A DNA stretch of 64,000 nt from Cyanobacteriota bacterium (GCA_019752015.1 JAIEMQ010000006.1:72842-136841), one strand, 5' to 3'; counted from the stretch's first letter, positions 35,156-43,590 are shown. Notes: a model not told the origin generated them from the letters alone. Program-made: numbers and translations.

Positions 35156-36865
35156 CTATGCAGCACTGCTGGCGGGCGCCTGCTGTTGCAGCCAGCATTC
35201 CATGACCAGAATCTGTCTCAACTGCGACGAGTTGCACGGCAGTCCGCGCGACAGAAGTTCGAGGCGGGACCGCAGGTGCAGCCGGTCGACCCAGCCTCGC
35301 TCGACGACCTGCCAGGTCTCCGACCTTAGGAGCTCGGCGGCGATCGGAGCAAAGGTGTCGATCAGCGGACGGCCGAAGAGGCTCTTCGATCTGCGGCTTC
35401 TGACACCAGCCGGTAGGAAACCGCCGAGCGCCCGCCGCATCAATCGCCGCGGTTGACCTGGCCGGCACAACACCTCAGCCGGCACCGTCATCAGGAACTC
35501 CACCAGCGGCCTGTGAAAAAAGGGATGCGTGTAGCCTAGATGACGCAGCGGTTCGGGCGCCTGCAGCACGCGCAATTCACGAGCCGTCGTGAGCTCGCGA
35601 AGACGAAGCCGCTGCTCCACAGGGGCCGCCTGCCACTCGCGTGACAACACCCCGGGGTCGTCGGCAACGCCAGTGTGAGCCAGAAAATCCTTACGCAGCG
35701 ATGTCTGCGCCGATGTCGCCGCCACCGACCTGGCCGAGAGCAGATGCGCGATTCGGCGCACGGGCGCCGGTAACATTTCAACGATCGCCCTCGAGAGAAT
35801 CTGAGTGAGAGGAGTGCCGCTGGCTCTACTCCAGTCGAGCGCTTCCCCGATCGCTGCGGCGGCTTGGCCGCGACCGATCAGCCGAACTACCTGCAGGCTA
35901 TCGTCGAGCCAGTTGGCGGACATGAGGTCGCCGCCCTGCCCGGTCAGGAACGTCGTCGCACCGCATTGCGCAGCTATCGCCGCGGCGGCGTACTGGAGCG
36001 GCGACGCGCCGCCTGGGAGTTCGCTGCCGCAAGCGGCCGAGAAGAGTGGCGTCACGCGCGTGGACAGATGCGTGCCGCTGCGTCGGCGCGCCTGCTCGAC
36101 CTCGGCGATGTAACGTGCATCGAGCGAGTCGTCATAGACATAACTCACGGTGTCGAGCGTTTTCGGTTCGAGGCCGTCGCGAATCAGCTCGTCGGCCACG
36201 CGGACGACGGCCGAGGAGTCCAGGCCGCCACTGAGCTCCGCCACCACCGGGCCAGGAGTCCTCAACCGGACAGCCACCGCTTCTCGGAACAACATGCGGA
36301 ACCGCTCGTCGTAGCAGCGCTCGTCGCGTTTCCTGTCGTGCCCGGCGATTGGCAGCGACCAGATTGACTGGATCGCGACAGTGGCGTCGGCAACGACGAC
36401 GGCGTGACCCGATGGCACGGCGAGCACTCCCTCATACGGAGTGCGTCGCGGACATCCGCCATGAATCATGAACGCTGCAGCGTAGTGTTCATCGAGACGG
36501 CCCGCGCCGGTGGCTAATCGCAGCGCGCTCGCGGACCAGTGCACGCTTCGCTCAGACACTCGGTAGTAGAGCGGGCGCACGCCACTGAAGTCACTGGCCA
36601 GCACGATCGCGCCGAGCCGCGCGTCGTGAAGAACCAGACTCCAGTCGCCGATTAGTCTCTCGAGCCCCTTAAGCCCCTTAAGCCCTTCGTGCTGATATGC
36701 AGCCGTGGCGAGAGTGCTTGCGTCACTGGCGGCGTGCAATCCCGCATATCGCCTCCGAAGATCGTCGAGGTTGTCGATGCGGCCGTCAAACAATAGTGAT
36801 CGGCACCGACCGCTCTGATCCCGGTGCAGCGAGGCGCGATGATAGTGACCGGCCATTGAGTGCAT
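35156..36865 (-). CDS. Lasso cyclase 2 (asparagine-synthetase-like, protein C), N-terminally short
   Basis: 569 residues. Aligns with cyclase 1 from FDGRIDNLDDLRRRY onward and has the PP-loop AELSGGLDSSAVV and LTGQGGDLMSANW, so the synthetase domain looks intact. About 45 residues of the N-terminal glutaminase-like domain present in cyclase 1 are missing: the chain begins at MHSMAGHYHRASLHRDQ. A perfect 9-bp tandem repeat (36664-36681) writes a G-L-K-G-L-K segment. It lies 5 nt after B2-2. It may be functional, since the glutaminase half is not needed for chemistry, or partly decayed. Confidence 0.88.
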   Translation of the reverse strand: MHSMAGHYHRASLHRDQSGRCRSLLFDGRIDNLDDLRRRYAGLHAASDASTLATAAYQHEGLKGLKGLERLIGDWSLVLHDARLGAIVLASDFSGVRPLYYRVSERSVHWSASALRLATGAGRLDEHYAAAFMIHGGCPRRTPYEGVLAVPSGHAVVVADATVAIQSIWSLPIAGHDRKRDERCYDERFRMLFREAVAVRLRTPGPVVAELSGGLDSSAVVRVADELIRDGLEPKTLDTVSYVYDDSLDARYIAEVEQARRRSGTHLSTRVTPLFSAACGSELPGGASPLQYAAAAIAAQCGATTFLTGQGGDLMSANWLDDSLQVVRLIGRGQAAAAIGEALDWSRASGTPLTQILSRAIVEMLPAPVRRIAHLLSARSVAATSAQTSLRKDFLAHTGVADDPGVLSREWQAAPVEQRLRLRELTTARELRVLQAPEPLRHLGYTHPFFHRPLVEFLMTVPAEVLCRPGQPRRLMRRALGGFLPAGVRSRRSKSLFGRPLIDTFAPIAAELLRSETWQVVERGWVDRLHLRSRLELLSRGLPCNSSQLRQILVMECWLQQQAPASSAA

Positions 36866-36870
36866 AAGCT

Positions 36871-37257
36871 CTACGCAACAAGAAGGGTCCGAAGGCGGCG
36901 CGCGTACGCCGGCGAGTCATTGACCACGCGATTGTCAACCGTTACCCACGCGTGCGACACAAACGGTCGAGTGCGATACCCGATCACCAGGTCTGCGCGA
37001 ATACCGAGCGAGCGCATCAAGGCGACCGTGCACACCGATCGCTGAAGGCAAAGTACTGGCTTCCAGTAGAGGGCGGTGGCGATGGCCACCGCTTCAACGA
37101 CATGCAGCGGCGTCACGCGGATGTGGGCCAGCAACACGCTCACGTCGACGGTCGCGACTTGCAATGGACGGCCACCTGAGAGACGTCGCCGGACATCGAA
37201 GATCAGCAGCAAACACCAAGTCACGGCGACTAGTGCGGCGCGGCTTCGCTTATCCAT
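36871..37257 (-). CDS. Lasso leader peptidase 2 (transglutaminase-like, B2)
   Basis: 128 residues from the ATG at 37257, overlapping the end of B1-2. A hydrophobic N-terminal helix (AALVAVTWCLLLIF) and the B2 domain are present: Cys in VLCLQRSVCTVALMRSLG, His in FVSHAWVTVDN and Asp in RVVNDSP form the triad. Shorter than B2-1 at the N-terminus but with a complete catalytic domain. Gene order B1-B2-C matches set 1. Confidence 0.9.
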   Translation of the reverse strand: MDKRSRAALVAVTWCLLLIFDVRRRLSGGRPLQVATVDVSVLLAHIRVTPLHVVEAVAIATALYWKPVLCLQRSVCTVALMRSLGIRADLVIGYRTRPFVSHAWVTVDNRVVNDSPAYARRLRTLLVA

Positions 37258-37525
37258 GGACGACTCGTCCGGCCAACAGACGGTATTGCTCCAGTTGCGC
37301 GCCAAACCGCCGAACATCCCGCAACGCCCTGTCGTAGCTCACGTGATGCGACCGCGAAACCTCTTGAGCGATCGCCTCCGGCGTGCGCCGTTCGCTCATG
37401 CGTTCCCAGATGAGGGTTCCAAGACGGTTGAGATCGAATAGCCGGCCATACTCAAGATCGAGGAGAACCGACCCGTCCTCATGACTCGAACTGACGATCG
37501 TCGGAGTGCTTCGCTGTTGAGACAT
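37250..37525 (-). CDS. PqqD-like leader recognition protein 2 (lasso B1)
   Basis: 91 residues from the ATG at 37525 (a longer start at 37576 is possible). RRE/PqqD pattern: EDGSVLLDLEYGRLFDLNRL, GTLIWERMSE and a helical C-terminus. It would bind the A4 leader (Y-E-T-P), which resembles those of A2/A3, so cross-talk between sets is possible. Overlaps B2-2 by 8 nt. The ~100-bp upstream gap (37577-37683) must hold the promoter of set 2, but I see no convincing hexamers. Confidence 0.88.
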   Translation of the reverse strand: MSQQRSTPTIVSSSHEDGSVLLDLEYGRLFDLNRLGTLIWERMSERRTPEAIAQEVSRSHHVSYDRALRDVRRFGAQLEQYRLLAGRVVHG

Positions 37526-37683
37526 CGACAAGGCCCACCTCTCGGACTGCGCGGTCACCACCGCCGCACGTCGCAACCTTATTTGGTGTTCCCTCGCCGG
37601 CCCTCATCCCTTTGGAGAACCGTTGGATAACTCATACGCACAGTCGCGGCCTACGTCTTCTGGTCATCGCAGGCGCCAGCTCA

Positions 37684-38106
37684 CTATCGGCTCGAAGACT
37701 TAGGACGGATGGTGATCGAGCGGCGACCGAAGAAACGCGCATCGACCGAATACGCGCCTGGCCCAAGCATCGCGAGGCCGATGGCTGTGACCAGTGTGGC
37801 TCCCGGCAGCCACCCTGCGCCGTGCATGGCCGACATCACGACGACGGGGCTGTCCCCGAGGCGAACGATCTCTGCAAGGGCGGCCAGGGATTGCCCGATC
37901 GGAGTAAGCACGCCCAGCAGACTGGACACGCCTGCGAGCAGTTGGGTGGAGGCGACCGCCGTCGTCTCCATCACCGAACGCGACGACGTGGCCGAGGTGG
38001 CGGCGTCTACCGCAGATGCGATGAGGTGCAGCCCCAAGCCGACGCGGAGTATCAGCAAGCCGTACCCCGCACGCCCCGAGGGGAATCCGCAATAGAAGCG
38101 TCGCAC
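37684..38106 (-). CDS. DoxX-like small membrane protein
   Basis: 140 residues from a GTG at 38106, with about four hydrophobic segments (LLILRVGLGLHLIAS, LLAGVSSLLGVLTPIG, VVVMSAMHGAGWL, ATLVTAIGLAMLGPGAYSVDA). The ending with G-P-G-A-Y-S-V-D-A is typical of DoxX/quinol-oxidase-subunit-like proteins from Acidobacteriota. Function unknown; these proteins are often linked to redox stress at the membrane. Same direction as lasso set 2 and just upstream of it. Confidence 0.7.
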   Translation of the reverse strand: MRRFYCGFPSGRAGYGLLILRVGLGLHLIASAVDAATSATSSRSVMETTAVASTQLLAGVSSLLGVLTPIGQSLAALAEIVRLGDSPVVVMSAMHGAGWLPGATLVTAIGLAMLGPGAYSVDARFFGRRSITIRPKSSSR

Positions 38107-38188
38107 GCGGCGATGATACGCGGTAGCCTCTTGTCGGGCGTCAACCGTTCGGTCGATGGCGAGGTACTACTTTAGGGTGATGAAGGCG

Positions 38189-38818
38189 CTACAGGCTGAT
38201 GATGCCGCGTCGGAGGGCGATCACGACGGCTTCCGTCCGGTCGTGGGCGCCGAGCTTCTCCATGACATGCCGGACGTGCACCTTGACAGTCGACTCGCTG
38301 ATCGCCAGCATGTCGGCCACGTCACGATTGCTGTGACCGCCTCCCAGCAGTCTCACGATTTCGATCTCACGAGTGGTCAGCGCGTCTTCGCTGATGTAGT
38401 CGGCCAATTGCATGGCGACTTCCGGCGGAAGGCAACGTTTGCCGGCGTGCACCTGACGAAGGCTCGACACGATCTCTTCCGGCGGCATCGTCTTCAACAG
38501 GAAGCCGCGAGCGCCGGCGGCCATCGCGCGCTGGGCCTCGACATCACCCTGGAACGTCGACAGCATCACGACCCGGGCGTTGACGAATTCGGACCGCAGC
38601 GCGATGAGTGCGTCGATACCAGTCATGTCAGGGAGGCGGACATCCATTAGAGTAATATCGGGCTTCAACGCGCGGAACTGCGAGATTCCTTCTTGCCCGG
38701 TGGCGGCTTGTCCGACCAGTGTCATGTCAGGTTGGAGTGCAATCATCGTGGCGATACCCTCCCGCAGGAGCGGATGGTCGTCAATGCCGAGAATGCGAAT
38801 GTGGGTGCTGGTCGCCAT
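38189..38818 (-). CDS. NarL/FixJ-family response regulator
   Basis: About 209 residues from the ATG at 38818 (in-frame ATGs at 38827 and 38860 also possible). Receiver with acidic pair in GIDDHPLLREG, phospho-acceptor Asp in ITLMDVRLPDM and Lys in GFLLKTMPPEE. LuxR-type HTH with LTTREIEIVRLLGGGHSNRD and ISESTVKVHVRHVMEKL. It is divergent from and overlaps the 5' end of the sensor kinase gene, an obvious partner. No Shine-Dalgarno is evident before either ATG. Confidence 0.92.
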   Translation of the reverse strand: MATSTHIRILGIDDHPLLREGIATMIALQPDMTLVGQAATGQEGISQFRALKPDITLMDVRLPDMTGIDALIALRSEFVNARVVMLSTFQGDVEAQRAMAAGARGFLLKTMPPEEIVSSLRQVHAGKRCLPPEVAMQLADYISEDALTTREIEIVRLLGGGHSNRDVADMLAISESTVKVHVRHVMEKLGAHDRTEAVVIALRRGIISL

Positions 38819-41729
38819 CGTGCTCATTCTAATGGCGGAGACGACGGGCCTTGCACTCAACCGTTCGCATCGAATCGATCAATACGGCCACACGTCGTGG
38901 AACTTGCGGGATGGCTTGCTGCGCGGGTATCCGCGCGCGCTTGCGCAAACCCCGCAGGGGCATCTGTGGGTTGCTACCGAATTCGGACTGGTCAAGTTCG
39001 ACGGCTTTCAGTTCACTGACTTTCGACCGCCAGAAGGTGCGAGCTTGCCAAGCCAGTTGGTATCGTCGCTCGCCGTGTCACGCGACGGCGCGCTCTGGAT
39101 TGGGACCACCGAAGGATTGGCCCGATGGCACGACGGGCGCCTGAAGGTGTACGCGGAGCTCTCAGGCCGCTACGTTGGCGCAATCGCGCCGACACGCGAC
39201 GGCGCAGTGTGGATCGGTACGAAGGCGGTGACCGGATCCGCTCTGCTTTGCGCCATTCGTGACGACGACGTCACGTGTGATGGCAGCGACGGCCGGCTCG
39301 GACGCTATATTCTTGCGCTGGCCGAGGACACCGGTGGAAACCTTTGGGTCGGAACGGCCAACGAACTCTGGCTGTGGCGCGGCGCTGACGGCCCATTGCG
39401 TTTTCCGGTTGCCGATCCGCCGCAGGAAGTCCACGCGATTGCGCACGGTACGGGCGCCGATCTACTAGTCTCGCTCAATCGTACCGTTCGTCGTTTCGCC
39501 AACAGTGCCTACCGCCCCTTCGATGTTGTGGGCATGCCTCAAGCGAAGCCCACGGTGCTTCTTACCGATCGGGACGGCGTCCTGTGGATTGGGACGCAGG
39601 ACAAAGGAATCCTTCGGGTGCGCGATGGCCGCGCGGAGGCCTTCGGCCGGAGCGAGGGTCTGTCAGGCGACTTTGTCGTGAGCCTGTTCGAAGACCGCGA
39701 AGGAAACATCTGGGTGGGTACGTTGAACGGGTTGGACCGTTTTCGCGAGGTGACCGCTGCGCGCTTCACAACCAAGCACGGGCTGTCGAGCGACACAATT
39801 CTCTCCGTCCATGCGGGCGGCTCCCGGGTATGGCTGAACACCGTTGGTGGCCTGAATCTCCTCGAGAACGACGACGTCCGACGGGTGTCCGAACGGCCGA
39901 CAGCCGAGGGCTTCAGTTCGGTCTATCAGGATCGCAGCGGCAGGGTCTGGGTCGGCTCGGGCCGGGTGTTGTCATACCTGGCGCCGCCCTATCATCGTCC
40001 GCAACAGATTGCTGGCGTACAACTGAGCCAGGCGCACGCCATCACCGAGGATAGCGGAGGTACGGTGTGGGTGAGCGACCAGCGCAACGGGCTGGTGCGG
40101 ATTCACCCCGACGGCTCGGTGCAGCGTATTCCGCTTTCTACGCTCGGTGGTCGTGACATCCGGGTCCTGTCGCCGGCGGGCAAGGCTGGAGGTATCTGGT
40201 TAGGATTCAGCGACGGCGGCATCGCGCTGCTTTCGGCAACCATCGAGCGGGTCGTCGGCGGCGGCGATGGACTTGCCCCCGGCCGTGTAAATGCGCTGCA
40301 CATGACCGGCGAAGGCGTGCTGTGGGTCGGCACCGAAGGCGGCCTCTCACGCATTGAGCAAGGCCTCGTGCGGACCGTACGTAGTTTTAACGGTCTGTCG
40401 TGCACCGCCGTGCAATGGGTGATCACCGATGACGGCGGGAATTTGTGGCTGCACACTGCGTGCGGCTTGATTAGAGTCGCCGTCGCGGATCTTGACCGCC
40501 TTTACGACGCCAGCGCTGCGACCTTCAGGGTCTTTGACAACGCCGATGGCGTGCTGCGGTATTCCGATCTTGGCGGCTTTGGCCCCAAGGTCACGATCAC
40601 CGACGATGGGCGATTGTGGTTTGCGACTTATGACGGTCTCGGCGTGGTCGATCCGAAACGCATCATCACCAACCCGGTGCCGCCGTCGGTGCAGGTAGAA
40701 AGCGTCACTGTAGGTCGCGCCACATTTGAGGCAACCTCGGGGCGCCGCCTGCAACCGCTCAGTCGCGATCTCCGGATTGATTACACCGCAGTGAGTCTGG
40801 TGGCGCCCGAGAAAGTGCGATTCCGTTATCGACTCGACGGACGCGATTCAGAGTGGAGTGAACCGACGGATCGCCGGCAAGCGTTCTATACGGATCTGCC
40901 GCCGGGCAACTATCGATTCCGGGTCATCGCGGCGAACAATCACGGCGTCTGGAACGAGCAAGGCGCGGTTTGGGACTTCAGCGTCGCTCCAACCTTTTAT
41001 CAAACCCCTGCGTTCCGGATCATCACTGTTGCGAGCGTGCTGCTGACCCTGTACCTGCTCTATCGTCTCCGGATGCGCCACCTCGCGACGGTGTTGAACG
41101 TACGGTTCGAGGAACGGTTAGCCGAGCGCACCCGCATTGCGCAGGACCTTCACGACACGTTGTTGCAGGGGTTTATTAGCAGCTCGATGCACACGCGTCT
41201 GCTCGCGTCCCAGATCGGCGACCCGGCCTTGCGTGAGAAGTTAGAGACGCTGGCGCAACGAATCGGCGCTGTCATCGAAGAGGGCCGCCGGACGGTGAGT
41301 GGCTTGCGCTCGACGTCAACGGATTTTCTCGAGGAGGCCCTCACTCGCGAGGCCGAGCAGTTTCGCGGTACTCGGGAGGTCGAGATACGGGTGATCGTCG
41401 ACGGAGACCGCCGAATTCTGCCAATTGAGGTTCGTGATCCCGCTTATCAAATCGGCCGCGAGGCGCTGGCGAACGCCTTTCGCCACGCGAATCCGAAGGG
41501 AATAGAAATCCATCTCAGTTACCAGCCGCGAGGATTGACGCTGTCGGTTCGCGATGACGGCTGCGGGATCGACCCTGGGATTGCGCTGACCGGAGTTCCG
41601 GACCATTGGGGGCTGCCGGGCATGCGCGATCGCGCCGAACAAATGAATGGAACTCTGACCGTGCGCAGTAACCGCGGACTTGGGACCGAAGTTTCTCTTT
41701 GGTTGCCGCATCCACCCGCGCGTCAGTAG
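38793..41729 (+). CDS. Large sensor kinase: two-component-propeller sensor, Y_Y_Y and HisKA_3
   Basis: 978 residues from the ATG at 38793, which adds a signal/anchor (MRMWVLVAIVLILMAETTGL); an ATG at 38832 lacks it. About 14 propeller-type repeats (patterns such as DGALWIGTTEGLARW, DRDGVLWIGTQDKGI, REGNIWVGTLNGLDRF) form a periplasmic double propeller. The Y_Y_Y domain follows (FRYRLDGRDSEWSE), then a transmembrane helix (ITVASVLLTLYLLYRL), HisKA_3 with His787 in RIAQDLHDTLLQGF, and HATPase_c (GREALANAFRHA, VRDDGCGIDP). It is the last gene before the island's right end and pairs with the divergent NarL-type regulator. Family members often sense extracellular polymers or peptides. Confidence 0.93.
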   Translation: MRMWVLVAIVLILMAETTGLALNRSHRIDQYGHTSWNLRDGLLRGYPRALAQTPQGHLWVATEFGLVKFDGFQFTDFRPPEGASLPSQLVSSLAVSRDGALWIGTTEGLARWHDGRLKVYAELSGRYVGAIAPTRDGAVWIGTKAVTGSALLCAIRDDDVTCDGSDGRLGRYILALAEDTGGNLWVGTANELWLWRGADGPLRFPVADPPQEVHAIAHGTGADLLVSLNRTVRRFANSAYRPFDVVGMPQAKPTVLLTDRDGVLWIGTQDKGILRVRDGRAEAFGRSEGLSGDFVVSLFEDREGNIWVGTLNGLDRFREVTAARFTTKHGLSSDTILSVHAGGSRVWLNTVGGLNLLENDDVRRVSERPTAEGFSSVYQDRSGRVWVGSGRVLSYLAPPYHRPQQIAGVQLSQAHAITEDSGGTVWVSDQRNGLVRIHPDGSVQRIPLSTLGGRDIRVLSPAGKAGGIWLGFSDGGIALLSATIERVVGGGDGLAPGRVNALHMTGEGVLWVGTEGGLSRIEQGLVRTVRSFNGLSCTAVQWVITDDGGNLWLHTACGLIRVAVADLDRLYDASAATFRVFDNADGVLRYSDLGGFGPKVTITDDGRLWFATYDGLGVVDPKRIITNPVPPSVQVESVTVGRATFEATSGRRLQPLSRDLRIDYTAVSLVAPEKVRFRYRLDGRDSEWSEPTDRRQAFYTDLPPGNYRFRVIAANNHGVWNEQGAVWDFSVAPTFYQTPAFRIITVASVLLTLYLLYRLRMRHLATVLNVRFEERLAERTRIAQDLHDTLLQGFISSSMHTRLLASQIGDPALREKLETLAQRIGAVIEEGRRTVSGLRSTSTDFLEEALTREAEQFRGTREVEIRVIVDGDRRILPIEVRDPAYQIGREALANAFRHANPKGIEIHLSYQPRGLTLSVRDDGCGIDPGIALTGVPDHWGLPGMRDRAEQMNGTLTVRSNRGLGTEVSLWLPHPPARQ

Positions 41730-41732
41730 CGC

Positions 41733-41750
41733 TTTGCAAGAATTTGCAAG
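41733..41750. promoter_or_regulatory. Candidate integrase arm-type site, right end of large element
   Basis: TTTGCAAGAATTTGCAAG, identical to the left-end site at 17866-17883, 101 bp before the tRNA 3' copy at 41852. It starts the ~120-bp right-end block that is repeated at 43866-43984. Confidence 0.7.
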
Positions 41751-41801
41751 CCAAACGGCTGCATGAGGCCTCAATCCGCTTCAATCGAATACGACGACAG
41801 A

Positions 41802-41831
41802 CAGCCGACCCCGATTTTCCGGGGTCGGCTG
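41802..41831. terminator. Perfect 12-bp hairpin in right-end block
   Basis: CAGCCGACCCCG (41802-41813), loop ATTTTC, CGGGGTCGGCTG (41820-41831). The equivalent hairpin in the second block (about 43938-43962) keeps stem and loop with small changes. It may be a terminator for the sensor kinase gene or part of the recombination site. Confidence 0.7.
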
Positions 41832-41851
41832 TGATCGGCCTTCTCTGATTT

Positions 41852-41910
41852 CAGCTTGAGGGGCTGGCGGTAGCAATACCGTGGAGGTTCGAGTCCTCTC
41901 TTCCGCACCA
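41852..41910 (+). repeat. Attachment-site copy 2 (tRNA-Leu 3' part)
   Basis: Identical over 59 bp to 17722-17780, ending in CCA. The 5' half of the tRNA (acceptor 5' strand, D arm) is absent, so this is not a functional tRNA gene. It marks the junction between the 24-kb element and the 2.1-kb unit. Confidence 0.95.
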
Positions 41911-42107
41911 TAATTCGTTTCAAGCCAATCGGTTGCATGGCTCAGTCCGTTCCGGTCTGAGCCTGCAGACTCGCCAGCCGCGAGGATGTACGCGTGCGCT
42001 TTGCGCGTGTTTGACGCCAACCGACGCCACTCAACGCTGAACGATTGCGGACAGTTGCCGATGATGCCATGACCGCTTCGAGCTGAAGCGTCAACGTTCC
42101 TGGCCTG

Positions 42108-42125
42108 ATTGCAAGAATCTGCAAG
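42108..42125. promoter_or_regulatory. Variant arm-type site, left end of satellite
   Basis: ATTGCAAGAATCTGCAAG differs from the 18-bp arm repeat at two positions and lies 198 bp after attachment copy 2, mirroring the left-end site of the large element. Confidence 0.55.
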
Positions 42126-42183
42126 ATCGGCGCGGCGTGTCGTTGAGGTGTATCCTCGGCGTCGGCACACGCAAACAAACCTC

Positions 42184-42582
42184 ATGGAGAACGCGCCGAA
42201 GCGACTTAGGCGACTGATTCGCGAGTGGGCCGGCATCGCGCACGACCGCGCGTTATCGCAGGCCCTCGTGGAGCTCCACGCACAATTCGATCGGTGGAGG
42301 CGCGGAGAGATTACCGCATGGGACCTGAATGATCGCATTCACCGATTTCATGATGGCGCGTCCCGTGAAATCTGGAAAACCTACGCGACGAACCGGCTGG
42401 AGCCAGCCGTTGCGTTCGCCGTCGCGACGGGTATCCTTCGGCGGGAGGAAGTACCGCCGGAACTGATGCAACACCTCGCAGGACTGATCGAGTTCCACGA
42501 AGCGGACCGATCAGCGTCGTCGCACGAACCGCCGCCGACGCGTTCAATTCCGTCTAGCCGACGCGCGACGACGATGGGCTAG
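42184..42582 (+). CDS. Small soluble protein of unknown function
   Basis: 132 residues, mostly alpha-helical and charged. MENAPKRLRRLIREWAGIAH begins the chain and IWKTYATNRLEPAVAFAVAT is its most distinctive segment. A degraded copy of its C-terminal half is found at 50168-50340. It starts the satellite's gene series. Small helical proteins with this pattern are frequent beside toxin-antitoxin loci, but I cannot assign a function. Confidence 0.7.
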   Translation: MENAPKRLRRLIREWAGIAHDRALSQALVELHAQFDRWRRGEITAWDLNDRIHRFHDGASREIWKTYATNRLEPAVAFAVATGILRREEVPPELMQHLAGLIEFHEADRSASSHEPPPTRSIPSSRRATTMG

Positions 42583-42602
42583 AATGGGGCTGGAGACTGG
42601 CG

Positions 42603-42833
42603 ATGGCTGGCAATTTCGACCGCATCACGCAGACACCGGAAATCTTGGCCGGCCGGGCCACTGTGCGCGGTCTTCGGATTTCGGTCGCCCATGTCGTCAA
42701 CCTCGTGGCCAACGGTATGACTCCGGCGCAGATCGTGGTGGAACTCCCCGACCTCCAAGAAGAGGACGTCCGCCAAGCCCTCTGGTATGCCGCCGCCCTG
42801 GCCCAAGACGAACTGCACACCCTCCGAGCCTGA
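42603..42833 (+). CDS. DUF433 antitoxin
   Basis: 76 residues with the DUF433 pattern: ITQTPEILAGRATVRGLRIS, then GMTPAQIVVELPDLQEEDVR and QALWYAAA. DUF433 proteins are small winged-helix antitoxins that repress their own operon. The stop is 3 nt before the DUF5615 start, the standard order antitoxin-toxin. Confidence 0.92.
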   Translation: MAGNFDRITQTPEILAGRATVRGLRISVAHVVNLVANGMTPAQIVVELPDLQEEDVRQALWYAAALAQDELHTLRA

Positions 42834-42836
42834 CGC

Positions 42837-43208
42837 ATGCGGTTTCTGGCGGATGCTGGAATCTCGCCAGAGACCGTCGAGTTACTGACGCAACTTGGTC
42901 ACGAAGCGACTCACGTCAGGACTTTGGGACTCCAACGAGCTCCAGACGTTGTCCTTGTCGACCGGGCGCGCGCCGATGGCAGCGTTGTCATCACGTTCGA
43001 TCTCGACTTTGGCGACATTCTCGCGCTGGGCGTCCTCAACAAGCCGAGCGTGATCATCTTTCGACTGAGTGACGAACGGGCAGATGCCGTGAACCAGCGC
43101 CTCACTGTTGTCCTCGAGGAACGACTTACCGAACTGCAGTTGGGTGCGCTGATTCTTGTCGAGGACGCGCGGTATCGTGTCAGGAAGCTTCCGATCGGGC
43201 GCTCATGA
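42837..43208 (+). CDS. DUF5615 PIN-like toxin
   Basis: 123 residues of the PIN-like/Mut7-C family. MRFLADAGISPETVELL contains the first acidic residue; DVVLVDRARADGSVVITFDLDF supplies two further acidic positions of the predicted metal-binding nuclease site. Partner of the DUF433 antitoxin immediately upstream; probably an RNase toxin that stabilises the satellite. Confidence 0.9.
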   Translation: MRFLADAGISPETVELLTQLGHEATHVRTLGLQRAPDVVLVDRARADGSVVITFDLDFGDILALGVLNKPSVIIFRLSDERADAVNQRLTVVLEERLTELQLGALILVEDARYRVRKLPIGRS

Positions 43209-43248
43209 GCGTCGCGGTAGAGTCCGATTATGAGCACGACGGGACTGC

Positions 43249-43590
43249 ATGCCCATTCCTGAACTCGAATTGGCACGGGTCAAGCGAGCGCTGGATCAGT
43301 TCTGCGACCGCATCCCACTTCACGTACGTCCGGAGCTGACAAACCTCTATCGCTTCAAAGGCAATGCCGTCGTCCTCATCGAACGCCGACCATGTTTCCG
43401 CGACCCAACGCGTCATACCGAGCATGAATTCGCCAAATTTGTGTACAACCAGCGAGTTGGTCGCTGGTCCTTGCGCTGGCGCGATCGGAATGCGCGCTGG
43501 CACGCTTACGATGGCTTCCAGAACGTGCCCCATTTTCGCGACGTCTTGGCCGAGGTCGCGTCGGATCCGACGGGGATCTTCCTCGGATAG
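43249..43590 (+). CDS. DUF3024 family protein
   Basis: 113 residues. NAVVLIERRPCFRDPTRHTE, then AKFVYNQRVGRWSLRWRDRN and WHAYDG match DUF3024, a small family of unknown function with conserved E-R-R-P and W-x-L-x-W-x-D-x-N-x-x-W-x-x-Y motifs, often near toxin-antitoxin or mobile genes. Confidence 0.85.
   Translation: MPIPELELARVKRALDQFCDRIPLHVRPELTNLYRFKGNAVVLIERRPCFRDPTRHTEHEFAKFVYNQRVGRWSLRWRDRNARWHAYDGFQNVPHFRDVLAEVASDPTGIFLG

Larger units (their letters stand above)
17781..41910. mobile_element. Integrative element at tRNA-Leu with two lasso-peptide gene sets
   Basis: Bounded on the left by the intact tRNA and on the right by a perfect 59-bp copy of its 3' part. The integrase gene sits 10 bp from the tRNA, as usual for tRNA-integrating islands, followed by two excisionase-like genes and a noncoding hairpin-rich stretch. 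A paired direct repeat (TTTGCAAGAATTTGCAAG) lies near each end (17866, 41733), consistent with integrase arm sites. There are two DNA-processing-like genes but no recognisable relaxase or type IV secretion gene, so it is not obviously self-transmissible. Cargo is lasso-peptide biosynthesis and regulation. Confidence 0.85.

Noticed and set aside
41852-41910. tRNA-like sequence called as a second tRNA-Leu
   Set aside because: Only the part from the anticodon stem to CCA is present; the acceptor 5' strand and D arm are missing. Same for 43985-44043.
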